Shown: piece by piece, positions 53,956 through 62,365 of the stretch
Position numbering within the stretch: the stretch's first letter is position 1
Layout of the letters: the number at the start of each line of letters is the position of its first letter
NCBI GenBank assembly: GCA_017619935.1
Contig: JAFZRJ010000029.1
Coordinates: 1-64,000 of the forward strand
Direction of reading: 5' to 3'
Length of the DNA: 64,000 nucleotides
DNA from: Muribaculaceae bacterium
GTDB lineage: Bacteria; Bacteroidota; Bacteroidia; Bacteroidales; Muribaculaceae
Position numbers and translations under genes: made by a program
Notes under the pieces: model-generated
Told to the model about the DNA's origin: nothing
Database searches by the model: none
The model's input: the letters and a program-made list of their open reading frames with translations, nothing else

Positions 53956-54654
53956 TCACAATTCCAGAATCAGATTGATGGCCTTGTTCACGTCGCTCAC
54001 ATCCACCTTGCCATCGCCGTCCAAGTCGGCTTTAAGTTTGGTGTCGGGGTCAGTGTTCTGCTCCAGGATGACGTTGATGATGACGTTCACGTCACTCACG
54101 TCAACCTTGCCGTCGCCGTCCACGTCGCCCACGACCACAACTCCCGACCCGTTCTTATAGGCCAACACTTTCGCCTCGATGATGGCGCCGCAATTATCCT
54201 TGTCGGCATACGGGGCGGTGAAGTGGAGACGCAGACCGTTGGCGTGCGGCACGGGCAGTGTGCCCGCCAACTGGTGCTCAAGTTCGTCCGAGGGCACCTT
54301 GATTTGAATGGAGTCTTTCAGATTCTCTTCCTCATCGCGGACAGCAATCTGCAGCAGCACCTTGCTGGCTTTGTAGCTCTCGCTGACAATGCGGTACTGC
54401 ACCTCGACACGCAACGAATCGACCTGACGGCAATCGAGCGCTGGCGACACCAGCTTCTGCACGTTGCCTTGCACGGTGGTCAGCAGGGCTATTCGACCAC
54501 GATTGATGGATTGCCTGTCCAGTTCGATGCCGGCATTATTTACAAAAGTCCAACCGTCGAAGTTGCTGGCGTTGAACAGCGCAATCTGCTCCTGCGCATT
54601 GACAAGACTTGTTGCCCAAATGAGTGACAACAGAACAAAAACGACTTTTTTCAT
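53956..54654 (-). CDS. Small secreted protein with dockerin-like C-terminus
   Basis: 232 residues. Signal peptide ending VNAQE. Residues 22-160 are a single beta-rich domain, possibly a jelly-roll (FDGWTFVNNAGIELD, LRLHFTAPYADKDN), with no family recognised. The end has two complete dockerin-type repeats, GDVDGDGKVDVSDVN and DLDGDGKVDVSDVN. The frame is open up to 54699, but TAATTTTG at 54688-54695 puts the promoter inside it, so the ATG at 54654 is chosen. It lies 35 bases upstream of the OmpA-type gene on the same strand, so the two may be co-transcribed. Confidence 0.82.
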   Translation of the reverse strand: MKKVVFVLLSLIWATSLVNAQEQIALFNASNFDGWTFVNNAGIELDRQSINRGRIALLTTVQGNVQKLVSPALDCRQVDSLRVEVQYRIVSESYKASKVLLQIAVRDEEENLKDSIQIKVPSDELEHQLAGTLPVPHANGLRLHFTAPYADKDNCGAIIEAKVLAYKNGSGVVVVGDVDGDGKVDVSDVNVIINVILEQNTDPDTKLKADLDGDGKVDVSDVNKAINLILEL

Positions 54655-54687
54655 ATAAAAATGACTAGCCATTAAATAATTACGTGG

Positions 54688-54695
54688 CAAAATTA
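54688..54695 (-). promoter_or_regulatory. -7 box before the small dockerin-like gene
   Basis: Minus strand TAATTTTG; no clear -33. Start near 54681 leaves about 27 bases to the ATG at 54654. Confidence 0.5.
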
Positions 54696-54779
54696 ACAAT
54701 TTCCATTGAATTAATCACGAAAAATTTCCAAAATCAGACAAACTTTCGCTATTTCCGTATCTTTTTTGCCTCTGTCAGC

Positions 54780-54821
54780 CAAAAAAATAAATCGGGACAC
54801 CCTATTCAGGCGCCCCAATTT
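54780..54821 (-). terminator. Terminator of hsp20
   Basis: On the minus strand a 13-pair stem (AAATTGGGGCGCC with GGTGTCCCGATTT, some G-T pairs) is followed by ATTTTTTT. Confidence 0.85.
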
Positions 54822-54845
54822 ACAACCAACTTATTGAAAAAAATT

Positions 54846-55277
54846 TTACTGAATTTCAATCACTTTGCTTTCCTTCTTGAGTTCGGCTGCCGATTTCTTC
54901 GGCAAGACCACCGTCAGCACTCCGTTATCGACTGTGGCGGCAATTTTCTCGCGATCGACGTCATCGGGCAGGAGCAGGGTTTGGTGGAACTTGGTGTAGG
55001 AGAACTCGCGGCGAAGGTAGTGGCCACACTCTTTCTTCTCCTGCTTGTCTTCGACTTTCTTCTCAAGATCCACTACGAGGTTTTCCTCTTCGTCAAGGGT
55101 CACTTTGAAGTCGGCCTTGGTCATTCCGGGAGCGGCCAACTCCACATCATATTCGTCCTTCTTCTCAATCACATTGATGGCCGGAGCCGTCGTGTTCATC
55201 TTGGGTAAAAAGTCAGTGTCAAAGAAGTCGTTGAACACACTGGGTAACCAATCTTGATTTCTACGTGCTAAATACAT
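54846..55277 (-). CDS. hsp20: Hsp20/alpha-crystallin small heat-shock protein
   Basis: 143 residues from the ATG at 55277. A true Shine-Dalgarno AGGAGG (plus 55285-55290) lies seven bases before this ATG but only one base before the alternative ATG at 55283, which decides the start; such a site is rare in this window. The alpha-crystallin domain covers about 35-130 (YDVELAAPGMTKADFKVTL, the A-x-x-x-n-G-v-L signature as ATVDNGVLTVVLPK). The end KVIEIQ is close to the I-x-I tail motif. An ATP-independent holdase for unfolded proteins. Regulated, by sequence, from a sigma-54 promoter. Confidence 0.95.
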   Translation of the reverse strand: MYLARRNQDWLPSVFNDFFDTDFLPKMNTTAPAINVIEKKDEYDVELAAPGMTKADFKVTLDEEENLVVDLEKKVEDKQEKKECGHYLRREFSYTKFHQTLLLPDDVDREKIAATVDNGVLTVVLPKKSAAELKKESKVIEIQ

Positions 55278-55320
55278 AATCATTCCTCCTATTAAATTTT
55301 AATGTTATTGCTTTAAGTAT

Positions 55321-55350
55321 TCGGACCTGGTTTTACGACCAACGTCCGAC
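55321..55350 (-). promoter_or_regulatory. 5'-terminal hairpin of the hsp20 message
   Basis: TCGGAC pairs with GTCCGA and TGGT with ACCA (plus 55321-55350). The predicted sigma-54 start near 55349 places it at the very 5' end of the transcript, where it could stabilise the RNA. Confidence 0.55.
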
Positions 55351-55360
55351 ACACAATAAA

Positions 55361-55375
55361 GCAAAACCGGTGCCA
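55361..55375 (-). promoter_or_regulatory. rpoN: Sigma-54 (-24/-12) promoter of hsp20
   Basis: Minus strand TGGCAC-N5-TTGCTTT: TGGCAC is the complement of 55370-55375 and TTGC of 55361-55364. All consensus positions (GG at -24, GC at -12, five-base spacer) match. No sigma-70-type box of comparable quality lies closer to the gene. Confidence 0.8.
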
Positions 55376-55397
55376 CCCCACCCAACAGGAATAATTA

Positions 55398-55463
55398 ATG
55401 ACATTTTGACATACAAGTACGTCAAAATGGCATAACACACCAAAATATAATGTCATTTTGTCA
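55398..55463. promoter_or_regulatory. Upstream activator site of hsp20
   Basis: A 36-base inverted repeat at 55398-55433 (arms of 17 bases, 15 matching, around AA at 55415-55416; half site TGACATTTTGACA) lies about 67 bases above the predicted start. A third half-site, TGTCATTTTGTCA, is at 55451-55463, about 108 bases above. This spacing is normal for enhancer-binding proteins of sigma-54. Confidence 0.65.
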
Positions 55464-55479
55464 TTTTATCCGCCATCAA

Positions 55480-55983
55480 TCACGCCATGATGGTGCGGTG
55501 GAAGGCGAGGCGCTCGGCGCCGTCGGCAAGGTAGATAATGCCACAATAGGTAAACCCAAGCCGCGACAGCAGGTGACGCATGATAGCGTTGTCACGATGG
55601 GTATCGATACGGATGTCGGGAGTAATGGTAAAGCAATAGTTCATGATGGCTTCCAGCACGCCGTGACTGGATGCGGTGCTGGCAATGCGATGTATCACGT
55701 AATAGGGGCGTTCATTCAGCCACTCGCCCTCGTAGATGCGGGCATAAGTAGGCTCCGGCCCTGGCAAGAAAGCGAAAGTGGCCACAACAATTCCGTCCTG
55801 GCACATGAGATAACTGTTGCCCCGCTCAATATCGGCGATAAACACCTCGGCCGACGGATAACCGTTGATCCACTGGTGCATGTTGCCGCTGGCACGCATG
55901 ATGCGACGGGCCTCGTCGGCCAGTTCCAGCAGACGGGGGACATCGGACAGTGTTGATTTACGGAAAGTCGTGCAACGGCTCAT
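55480..55983 (-). CDS. GNAT-family acetyltransferase
   Basis: 167 residues. GNAT fold with IERGNSYLMCQDGIVVATFA, YYVIHRIASTASSHGVLEAI and IRIDTHRDNAIMRHLLSRLG, then FTYCGIIYL; the acetyl-CoA loop (ASSHGVLE) is a degenerate form of the usual Q/R-x-x-G-x-G/A. The substrate is unknown. It overlaps the ABC permease gene by four bases and is the last gene of the export cluster, which is probably accidental for function. Confidence 0.88.
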   Translation of the reverse strand: MSRCTTFRKSTLSDVPRLLELADEARRIMRASGNMHQWINGYPSAEVFIADIERGNSYLMCQDGIVVATFAFLPGPEPTYARIYEGEWLNERPYYVIHRIASTASSHGVLEAIMNYCFTITPDIRIDTHRDNAIMRHLLSRLGFTYCGIIYLADGAERLAFHRTIMA

Positions 55984-57233
55984 CCCACGCCGTTTTTAAT
56001 GATATCGAAACGCTGCAGCGAATCAGCATCGGCGGCAGCTTTGCGTTGCCAACTACGATAACGCGGGCGACTCACAAAGCGCTCCACTGCATAGGCGAGA
56101 ACGAAGAACACCCCACACTGCAGCCATAGCATACAGTATGGATGCACAATTTGGCTCAAAGTCGCACCCCCGCTCTGCATGAGTACATAGCCGTTGCTCA
56201 TCCATGTGCTAGGCACGCAATCGCCCACAGTGTACCAGAACCGGCTCATTTCATACCTCGGCCATGACACACCCACAAGAAACACGAATATCACCGACGT
56301 GAAAGCAAACAACAGGAACACGCTCTCGCGCTCATTGACAACCGCCTGCAACGTCTGCCCCATAAAGGAGACGGCGATGATGAACGGCACAGCCAGCGCC
56401 ACCGAGTGAAGCAAGTTGGAATTCTGGGGAAAGTCGAACATCATGGGCGTGAAGTGCAGCACATAAACCACCGGCGCCACATAGACAATCTGGTGGCAAA
56501 GCATTTTGCCAATCACCGTAGCACTCACGCAGGCTGGTTCCTCCATGGGGTCGTAGCCACGATTACGACGACGGCGCTCGATGCTGCCACCATGCAACAT
56601 GCCGATACCCAGCAACATGCTCTGCTGAATGACCAAAGGCAAAATAAACAGCAATACTGCCGAAGCCAGTCCCATGCCGGTGTTGCCGATGGGCACCTGT
56701 CGGCTCTCGATCAGTTCCACCCCACCATAAGTGAACGGAGCGAGGCGCTGGCTTTGCAACTCACCGCCCATTGCCTGTGTGACATTGGTGATGGCCATGA
56801 GCATATTTTTGTAGCGGAACATCACGCTCATGTCGCTATAGACCGACACATGGCCTTGCTCGCCACGGTTGACATCCATGTCAAAGTCGCGAGGAATATA
56901 CACCACACCATAACATTTCTTGCGGTGCATCAGTTCGCGCGCCTCTTGCATATTGGCCGCGTAAGAAACAATTTTAACCTCAGGTGTGGCGTCGAGGTTG
57001 CGGGCCAGCCGTCGTGACAACTGTGAACGGCAGTCGTCCACGACAACGATGGGCTCATCGCGCTCCACCTCGGTGTTATATATCAACGAGTACAGGATGG
57101 GATACACGGCGCACACTCCGAAGAAGAAAATCACCACTCCCTCGTCACGCAGCACGAGCCGAAACTCTCGCCACCACACTCGATACATTTCAAGAAACCA
57201 CTGTCTCACTTTCTGCTCTTTTTTAAGGCACAT
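55980..57233 (-). CDS. ABC-2 type permease (second of two)
   Basis: 417 residues. One N-terminal helix (about 24-45), a periplasmic domain of 150 residues, and five C-terminal helices: the ABC2_membrane_3 layout of YhiI/YbhR-type efflux permeases. VDDCRSQLSRRLARNLDATP and GVVYIPRDFDMDVNRGEQGH mark the periplasmic part. It starts inside the end of the preceding permease gene (11-base overlap). The pair would form the membrane channel of a tripartite pump with the HlyD and TolC proteins upstream. Confidence 0.9.
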   Translation of the reverse strand: MCLKKEQKVRQWFLEMYRVWWREFRLVLRDEGVVIFFFGVCAVYPILYSLIYNTEVERDEPIVVVDDCRSQLSRRLARNLDATPEVKIVSYAANMQEARELMHRKKCYGVVYIPRDFDMDVNRGEQGHVSVYSDMSVMFRYKNMLMAITNVTQAMGGELQSQRLAPFTYGGVELIESRQVPIGNTGMGLASAVLLFILPLVIQQSMLLGIGMLHGGSIERRRRNRGYDPMEEPACVSATVIGKMLCHQIVYVAPVVYVLHFTPMMFDFPQNSNLLHSVALAVPFIIAVSFMGQTLQAVVNERESVFLLFAFTSVIFVFLVGVSWPRYEMSRFWYTVGDCVPSTWMSNGYVLMQSGGATLSQIVHPYCMLWLQCGVFFVLAYAVERFVSRPRYRSWQRKAAADADSLQRFDIIKNGVG

Positions 57234-58401
57234 AGATAGGATTCAGACACTCGCGCTTGATGCGCCACGACAGCACCAAAGGCAACACGACAAAGCCCAC
57301 CAGCGCGGCATAGTACAGACGCGAATAATACAGGTCAATGCCATTGACAGCCTGGTCAACCGACAACAAAAAGTAATATTTCATGGGCACCAAGTAGCCG
57401 ATAGCAGCCACCCAGGGATACATCGCCTCCTCAGGCAGCGAAAAGGCGCAGAACGAGAAAGACAGCATGCCCATGAGCGTGCACAAAGTGGAACCGAAAC
57501 GGAAATTAGGCGTAACGCAGAACATGAGCACCGCAAAGCCCTGATTGGCCATGACAAACATGGGCATTGCCACCAACATATGCAAGGGGTTGCAGTTGAG
57601 CGGCAGGTCATACACGCAATACATCAGCCACTGGATGAACCAACCCACCGACGTAAACACCACCGTCTGCGGAATCAGTTTGCCCGTGAGCGCCAGCACC
57701 ATATTGTCGCCAGCCACAGCCAGCCACTGACGGCACAACCCGCTCTTGAGTTCAGTACCCAACGAGAATGCCGTGAGTAGCAGAATGAACAGCGCGAAAA
57801 AACATGGAACAAACGATGTGCTCAAGTAGTAGTTGTAATTCAGCCACGGGTTGGCAGGCATGTGCTGATGCGTGTTGTAAGGTTGCATCGTGGCCATGAT
57901 GGCCTGCGAAGGCAGCCCGACGGTGCGTAACGTGGTCTGCACGATGCCGGCATTGGTCAGCAACGATATGGTTTTGAAACCCTTGTACTGCATCGACGCC
58001 GGAGCAAAGTAACTGTAATTGATATAAAAACTCACCACTGGTCCGCGAGCACTGAGGGTTCGCTTCTCCAAGTCTTCTGGAATATAATAGAACCCTAAGA
58101 TGTCGCCGCATTGCACGGCCAGCTTGGCCTCTTTGAAGTCCTTGTACTGATGTTTAATGTTCACCTGCTGGAAAGCGTCCATGGTGCGCAACAAGCGATG
58201 CGACAACTCGGAGTCGTCCATGTCCACCACACCTACAGGCACACGACGGATGGTTCCGGCCTTCATCAAGTCCATGAGCGTGAAGCATCCCAACAACGGA
58301 ATAATCACCATCATCAGGATATACATGGGACGGCGCACCATCTGCACCATTCCACGCTTGAACGACTCAACAAAATAGAACTTGACCATGCCCTGTAACA
58401 C
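57223..58401 (-). CDS. ABC-2 type permease (first of two)
   Basis: 392 residues, same layout as its partner: helix at about 25-45, periplasmic domain (VGVVDMDDSELSHRLLRTMD, GFYYIPEDLEKRTLS), then five or six helices. Clearly a paralogue of the next gene. It is 23 bases after the HlyD gene. No ATP-binding subunit is encoded anywhere in the cluster, so the energy-coupling protein must come from elsewhere, or the pair works differently. Confidence 0.9.
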   Translation of the reverse strand: MLQGMVKFYFVESFKRGMVQMVRRPMYILMMVIIPLLGCFTLMDLMKAGTIRRVPVGVVDMDDSELSHRLLRTMDAFQQVNIKHQYKDFKEAKLAVQCGDILGFYYIPEDLEKRTLSARGPVVSFYINYSYFAPASMQYKGFKTISLLTNAGIVQTTLRTVGLPSQAIMATMQPYNTHQHMPANPWLNYNYYLSTSFVPCFFALFILLLTAFSLGTELKSGLCRQWLAVAGDNMVLALTGKLIPQTVVFTSVGWFIQWLMYCVYDLPLNCNPLHMLVAMPMFVMANQGFAVLMFCVTPNFRFGSTLCTLMGMLSFSFCAFSLPEEAMYPWVAAIGYLVPMKYYFLLSVDQAVNGIDLYYSRLYYAALVGFVVLPLVLSWRIKRECLNPIYVP

Positions 58402-58424
58402 GTATTCTTACGGTTTTACCAACA

Positions 58425-59435
58425 TCAGTTCTCCAAAATCACGCTCATGCCCGGGCGGAAATTCTCCAGCGCCTCCATGGGACGGGCCTTGACCTCAAAC
58501 GTCTTGCTGTCGTATTCACCATAGGCTTTTGTAGCCTGCCAGGTTGCGTAACTGCCCATATCGTGGACATAGAACACTTTGAGTTTGGTTTTCTTGCCCT
58601 CCAATGCGGGGATGGTGACGCTAATTTCCTTACCCATGGGCAAATTGTTGAGCATCTCCTCACGCACACTGAACGATACCCACATTTCGTCGAGCTTGGA
58701 GATGGTCATGACGGGAGTGCCCATCGCCACCAACTCACCTTCTTGGGGATAAATCTCGCTCACCTCGCCATCGCAGGGCGCCAGCAGATACTGGTCTTCC
58801 AGCAGCGACTTCACCTCCATGACCGAGCCACGAGCGGCGTTGGTCAGACTTTGGCTGGAGCGCTTGTCCTCGGCTTGCGCCCCATTAAGGGCCATGTCGT
58901 ATTGCGACTTGGCGGCAGCCACCTGAGCCGTCGCTGCGTCGTAGGCCGCCTTGGCCTCATCGCGCTTCTGCTCGGTAACCACTCCTTGCTCAAAGAGGGT
59001 CTGCATGCGCTGATAGGTCTTGCGGGCGATTGTTTCGGCAGCCTCGGCCTGTTGCAGCAGGCTATAAGCGCTCTTCTTCAATTCCTCACGGGTGCCATGA
59101 CCCACCTTGTCGGTCTGGGCCGCAGCGGCGTTTTGCATTGCCTGCGCTTGATAGAGCTTGGCATCGACTGTCGAAGAATAGATTTTCGCCAACGTGTCGC
59201 CTTTGTGCACATAGTCGCCCGGTTGCACATACAGATGCTCGACACGACCCGGCAACTTACCGCTCACGCGCACAGCGTCGCAGTCGGCCTGGCCTTGGGT
59301 CACACTGGTGTTGGGTCGGATGAGCAAGATGCCCACAATGCCGATGCAGGCCACCACAATGGCGAAGATTGCCAGTGCGGCCAGCAATGCTTTGTCTTTT
59401 TTGCGGACCACCGTCCGCTTTTCGAAATTATCCAT
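58425..59435 (-). CDS. HlyD-family periplasmic adaptor
   Basis: 336 residues. Membrane anchor at about 18-37, a first lipoyl half (VSGKLPGRVEHLYVQPGDYV then HKGDTLAKI), an alpha-helical hairpin of about 110 residues rich in A, Q and K, the second lipoyl half (LAPCDGEVSEIYPQEGELVA), and beta-barrel domains. Links the inner membrane permeases to TolC. Sits 53 bases behind the TolC gene. Confidence 0.93.
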   Translation of the reverse strand: MDNFEKRTVVRKKDKALLAALAIFAIVVACIGIVGILLIRPNTSVTQGQADCDAVRVSGKLPGRVEHLYVQPGDYVHKGDTLAKIYSSTVDAKLYQAQAMQNAAAAQTDKVGHGTREELKKSAYSLLQQAEAAETIARKTYQRMQTLFEQGVVTEQKRDEAKAAYDAATAQVAAAKSQYDMALNGAQAEDKRSSQSLTNAARGSVMEVKSLLEDQYLLAPCDGEVSEIYPQEGELVAMGTPVMTISKLDEMWVSFSVREEMLNNLPMGKEISVTIPALEGKKTKLKVFYVHDMGSYATWQATKAYGEYDSKTFEVKARPMEALENFRPGMSVILEN

Positions 59436-59488
59436 ATCTTATGTTTTGTTTATTCCATTTTTACCATTCGCCTCAAGCGCCGCCGTCA

Positions 59489-60919
59489 TCACTTGCACAG
59501 TGTGCCGGTCACCTTCGAGAGATAGACGTCGCACAAACGCACGTCGATTTCGGCGTCAATTTTCTCGCTATTGGCTTTGAGCCATGCCGTCTGAGCCGTC
59601 AGCACATCGTCGGTCGTCGAGATGCCCTCCTTGAAGCCCACCTGCGCCATGCGCAAGTTCTCATCGGCCTTGGCCAGGTTGGCCTTAGTCATCTCATAGG
59701 TTTTAAGGGCTTCTTGATAACGGAATTGTGCTTGGCTCACTTGCAGCTGGATTTTGTCCTTGGCGTCGTCAAGTTCCAGTCGCTTGACCACAGCCTCGGC
59801 CTGAGCGGCCTTGTATTTGTTGGTCAGCCCACCCCAGTGCCACAACGGCATCTTGACCATGGCGCCCACCGAGAAGGCCCCGCCAAACCGGTTCTCAAAG
59901 CCGTTGTAGGTGTTGGGGTTGGTGAGATGAGCCGCTGCCACGGCTGCCACCGTGGGCATCATTTCGCTGCGCGTGACCTTGGCTTTTTGGTCAAAAATCT
60001 TTGTAGCCAGTTCCAACGAGTGCACATCGCTGCGACGCGCCCACACGTTGTTGATGTCAACATCGGTCGAGCGCAGGCCAGTGGCGACATTCTCACGGTC
60101 TTCGTCGGCCAGTGTGAAGGTGGTGTTTACCGGCAAGCCACACACTTGCGCCAGCAGCATGCGCGAAAGCACCAACCCATTGTTCACTTTGGTTAAATCG
60201 ACCTGGGCCTCATTGAGCTTCACATCCACCGTGAGCAGATTGGAACGGGTGGCGACGCCCTGCTTGAGCATGGCTTGCACGTCACGGTCGAGCGCCTCAA
60301 TCAGATTCACGTAACTTTCGGCCAACTTCTGCTTGGCTTTCAGCGACACCACTTGCCAGTAAGCGGCATCGACGTTGTAGATGACCTCTTCCACCTTGCT
60401 GTCACGCATGCTGCGCGCCAACTCTTCGGCGTAACGGGTCATCTCGTTCATCGCCTTGATTTTGCCACCCATATAGATGGGTTGGGTGACGGTTAGCGCT
60501 CCGGCAAACACGTTGTGGATATTATAGGTGAGCGCGTCCTTGGGCAGCAGGGCCACCGAACTGGGCACATACTGGCCGCCCACTTGCAAAGGCTCGCCTG
60601 TCATGGGGTTCACCACCAGGTCGTACTCATAGCCTTGTTTCTCCAGGCTGAATTTCTTGATGGGCAACATCTGGTCTTTATCCACCAGCGCCAGTTGGCG
60701 AGAATTGTACATATACATCGCCTCCAAGTCCACACTGGGCAGGTAGGCTGCCGCGGCCTCTTTGCGCTGATAGCCGGCAGCTTGAATCTTCACGTCGTGC
60801 TGACGCAATTCCTTGTTGTTGCTCAATGCCATGGCGCGACAGGAGTCGAGCGACACAGTACCCTGCGCCATCGCACTCATCGCTACCATCGTTATGACAA
60901 ATAAAAAATATCTTCGCAT
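59489..60919 (-). CDS. TolC-family outer membrane efflux protein
   Basis: 476 residues from the ATG at 60919 (60925 is also possible). Signal peptide MRRYFLFVITMVAMSAMAQG. Two outer membrane efflux repeats of long helices (residues 25-240 and 260-476) include AMALSNNKELRQHDVKIQAA and LDDAKDKIQLQVSQAQFRYQ. The frame reaches 60949, but the box TATCTTTG at 60939-60946 lies there, so the longer start is rejected. First gene of the TolC-HlyD-permease-permease-GNAT unit. Confidence 0.93.
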   Translation of the reverse strand: MRRYFLFVITMVAMSAMAQGTVSLDSCRAMALSNNKELRQHDVKIQAAGYQRKEAAAAYLPSVDLEAMYMYNSRQLALVDKDQMLPIKKFSLEKQGYEYDLVVNPMTGEPLQVGGQYVPSSVALLPKDALTYNIHNVFAGALTVTQPIYMGGKIKAMNEMTRYAEELARSMRDSKVEEVIYNVDAAYWQVVSLKAKQKLAESYVNLIEALDRDVQAMLKQGVATRSNLLTVDVKLNEAQVDLTKVNNGLVLSRMLLAQVCGLPVNTTFTLADEDRENVATGLRSTDVDINNVWARRSDVHSLELATKIFDQKAKVTRSEMMPTVAAVAAAHLTNPNTYNGFENRFGGAFSVGAMVKMPLWHWGGLTNKYKAAQAEAVVKRLELDDAKDKIQLQVSQAQFRYQEALKTYEMTKANLAKADENLRMAQVGFKEGISTTDDVLTAQTAWLKANSEKIDAEIDVRLCDVYLSKVTGTLCK

Positions 60920-60938
60920 GGTCATGAATTTTGACTTG

Positions 60939-60946
60939 CAAAGATA
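60939..60946 (-). promoter_or_regulatory. -7 box of the efflux operon
   Basis: Minus strand TATCTTTG, about 20 bases before the TolC start; no convincing -33. Confidence 0.5.
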
Positions 60947-61020
60947 CACAATTATGATAAAAAAATATAGTCTTATGCGAAATTTAGACCTTTATCATTT
61001 ACAAATAGAACAATTATAGG

Positions 61021-61206
61021 CTATCGCTCGTAATCGTCAAGCTCCAACTCGCCGTTGAGCAATAGACTTTCACCGTTGAAGTCGGCACCGCTCCACTCAT
61101 CATCTTCAAAAATGAGGTTGCTGGTGTTCACACACGATGAAAAGGCAGCCGTCATTATGACAACGACGGCCACCATTAATGCGTATTTCTTAAAGGCTTT
61201 TATCAT
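61021..61206 (-). CDS. Very small lipoprotein
   Basis: 61 residues from the ATG at 61206, which overlaps the stop of the previous gene (ATGA). Lipoprotein signal (ALMVAVVVIMTAAFSSC) with the cysteine near residue 25. The mature part is only about 36 residues, strongly acidic (FEDDEWSGADFNGESLLLNG). The longer frame to 61227 is unnecessary. No family known; by coupling it should act with the DUF4878 lipoprotein. Confidence 0.65.
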   Translation of the reverse strand: MIKAFKKYALMVAVVVIMTAAFSSCVNTSNLIFEDDEWSGADFNGESLLLNGELELDDYER

Positions 61207-61619
61207 TTGGCTTGTTTCATTTTCCACACATCGCCACGCTTCACCATCTCGACATCGTTGTCCTTGGTGGAGCCGTCGCCATAAGTGAATTTAGCCTTTA
61301 CCACAGCAGTGGTGTCGCCTTCGTTGATGGTTTCTTCAAGAATTTCCACATTCTTGATTCCACCTTTCTTGTCGGTCTCGCCAGCCGAAAGCTGGAGCAA
61401 TCCGATAAGAGTGGTGCGAGCCTCTTTGATTTTTTCCTCTGACTGACCTGCGGTCTTGAGGTCGCAGCCGTCAACATAACCTTCGTAATCCTTGTCAGCC
61501 AAGCAAGTGGCATACTGCTTGAAAGCTTCACCGGGAGTTGCGGGTTTCTTGTCGCACGAAGAAACAATCACGGCCATAACAGCCAACACGATGCTTGCAA
61601 TAAAAAGTCTTGTTTTCAT
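61203..61619 (-). CDS. DUF4878-like lipoprotein
   Basis: 138 residues. Lipoprotein signal ending IVSSC near residue 22, then an NTF2-like alpha+beta domain: PGEAFKQYATCLADKDYEGY, VDGCDLKTA, and a C-terminal sheet ending GDVWKMKQAK. This is the pattern of DUF4878 proteins of Bacteroidetes, of unknown function. Nineteen bases after the YiiX-like gene and overlapping the next small gene by four, so three genes form one operon. Confidence 0.82.
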   Translation of the reverse strand: MKTRLFIASIVLAVMAVIVSSCDKKPATPGEAFKQYATCLADKDYEGYVDGCDLKTAGQSEEKIKEARTTLIGLLQLSAGETDKKGGIKNVEILEETINEGDTTAVVKAKFTYGDGSTKDNDVEMVKRGDVWKMKQAK

Positions 61620-61638
61620 CTCTTAATTGTTTATAGGG

Positions 61639-62247
61639 TTAGTACTTAAAAATAACTCTCGTTCGAGGATGGGCGAGCAGGTCGCTGGGGAACACATAGT
61701 CGCCATGGTATCCCGGTGCATCGATGCGTTGCTTGCGCCCCTGCGCCACATCTACACCCGCCTTCAGGTAGCATTGCTGCACCAGTTGGGTGCAGTAGAG
61801 CCGCGTGGTGTCGGTCCAACTGTAGTCGTGGTCAAACTTTACATGTCGTTCAACCAAGGCTATCGCCTCTCTTGCCGCACGGTGGCGAAGCACGCTATCC
61901 ACATCCAGTCGCACAATGGCTCCTCGTTTGGCCCTTGACGGCAGGAAGAATGTGGCTATCGGGTCGGCCTTGATGGTGTCCACCCCGCCGTCGTCACGCT
62001 CATCGGGCACGGCATGCACCACCATCCATTCGTCACCGCAGCGAGTCACCAGTCCAATGTGCGAATAGGTCGCCGCGCTGTCCATCATGATGACGATATT
62101 ACTAGCCATGCTGCTGCCACGACGCAAAGCCAAGTCGCCTTCCTGAAGCACTTCGAGAGGGATATCGACAGTTCCCGACTGTGAATCGCTGACACAACTG
62201 CCGGCCAAGGCAACCACGATAATGCCAATGATGATATGACGCTTCAC
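61639..62247 (-). CDS. YiiX/YebB-like NlpC/P60-family hydrolase, lipoprotein
   Basis: 202 residues from a GTG at 62247, or 205 from a TTG at 62256. Lipoprotein signal with LAGSC near residue 18. The permuted papain-like fold shows the histidine in YSHIGLVTR and the cysteine in RLYCTQLVQQCYLKAG, with GDLALRRGSS before them: the YiiX group of amidase or peptidase-like enzymes, possibly acting on cell-wall peptides. The strong promoter at 62254-62284 would begin transcription at about the GTG itself, so the message may be leaderless. Confidence 0.85.
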   Translation of the reverse strand: MKRHIIIGIIVVALAGSCVSDSQSGTVDIPLEVLQEGDLALRRGSSMASNIVIMMDSAATYSHIGLVTRCGDEWMVVHAVPDERDDGGVDTIKADPIATFFLPSRAKRGAIVRLDVDSVLRHRAAREAIALVERHVKFDHDYSWTDTTRLYCTQLVQQCYLKAGVDVAQGRKQRIDAPGYHGDYVFPSDLLAHPRTRVIFKY

Positions 62248-62253
62248 CGGCTG

Positions 62254-62284
62254 CAAATATAGAAACTTTTACAATAACCTGCAA
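62254..62284 (-). promoter_or_regulatory. Promoter of the YiiX-DUF4878 operon, overlapping the start region
   Basis: Minus strand TTG (plus 62282-62284), 20 bases, TATATTTG (62254-62261). The box covers the TTG candidate start at 62256. Confidence 0.65.
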
Positions 62285-62365
62285 CAATTCAGCGACAAAA
62301 CCCGCTTTTTGTTTCCACTTGACCCGGCATTGCCGTTTCAGTGATGCTTCTTGTCGTATGATGTG

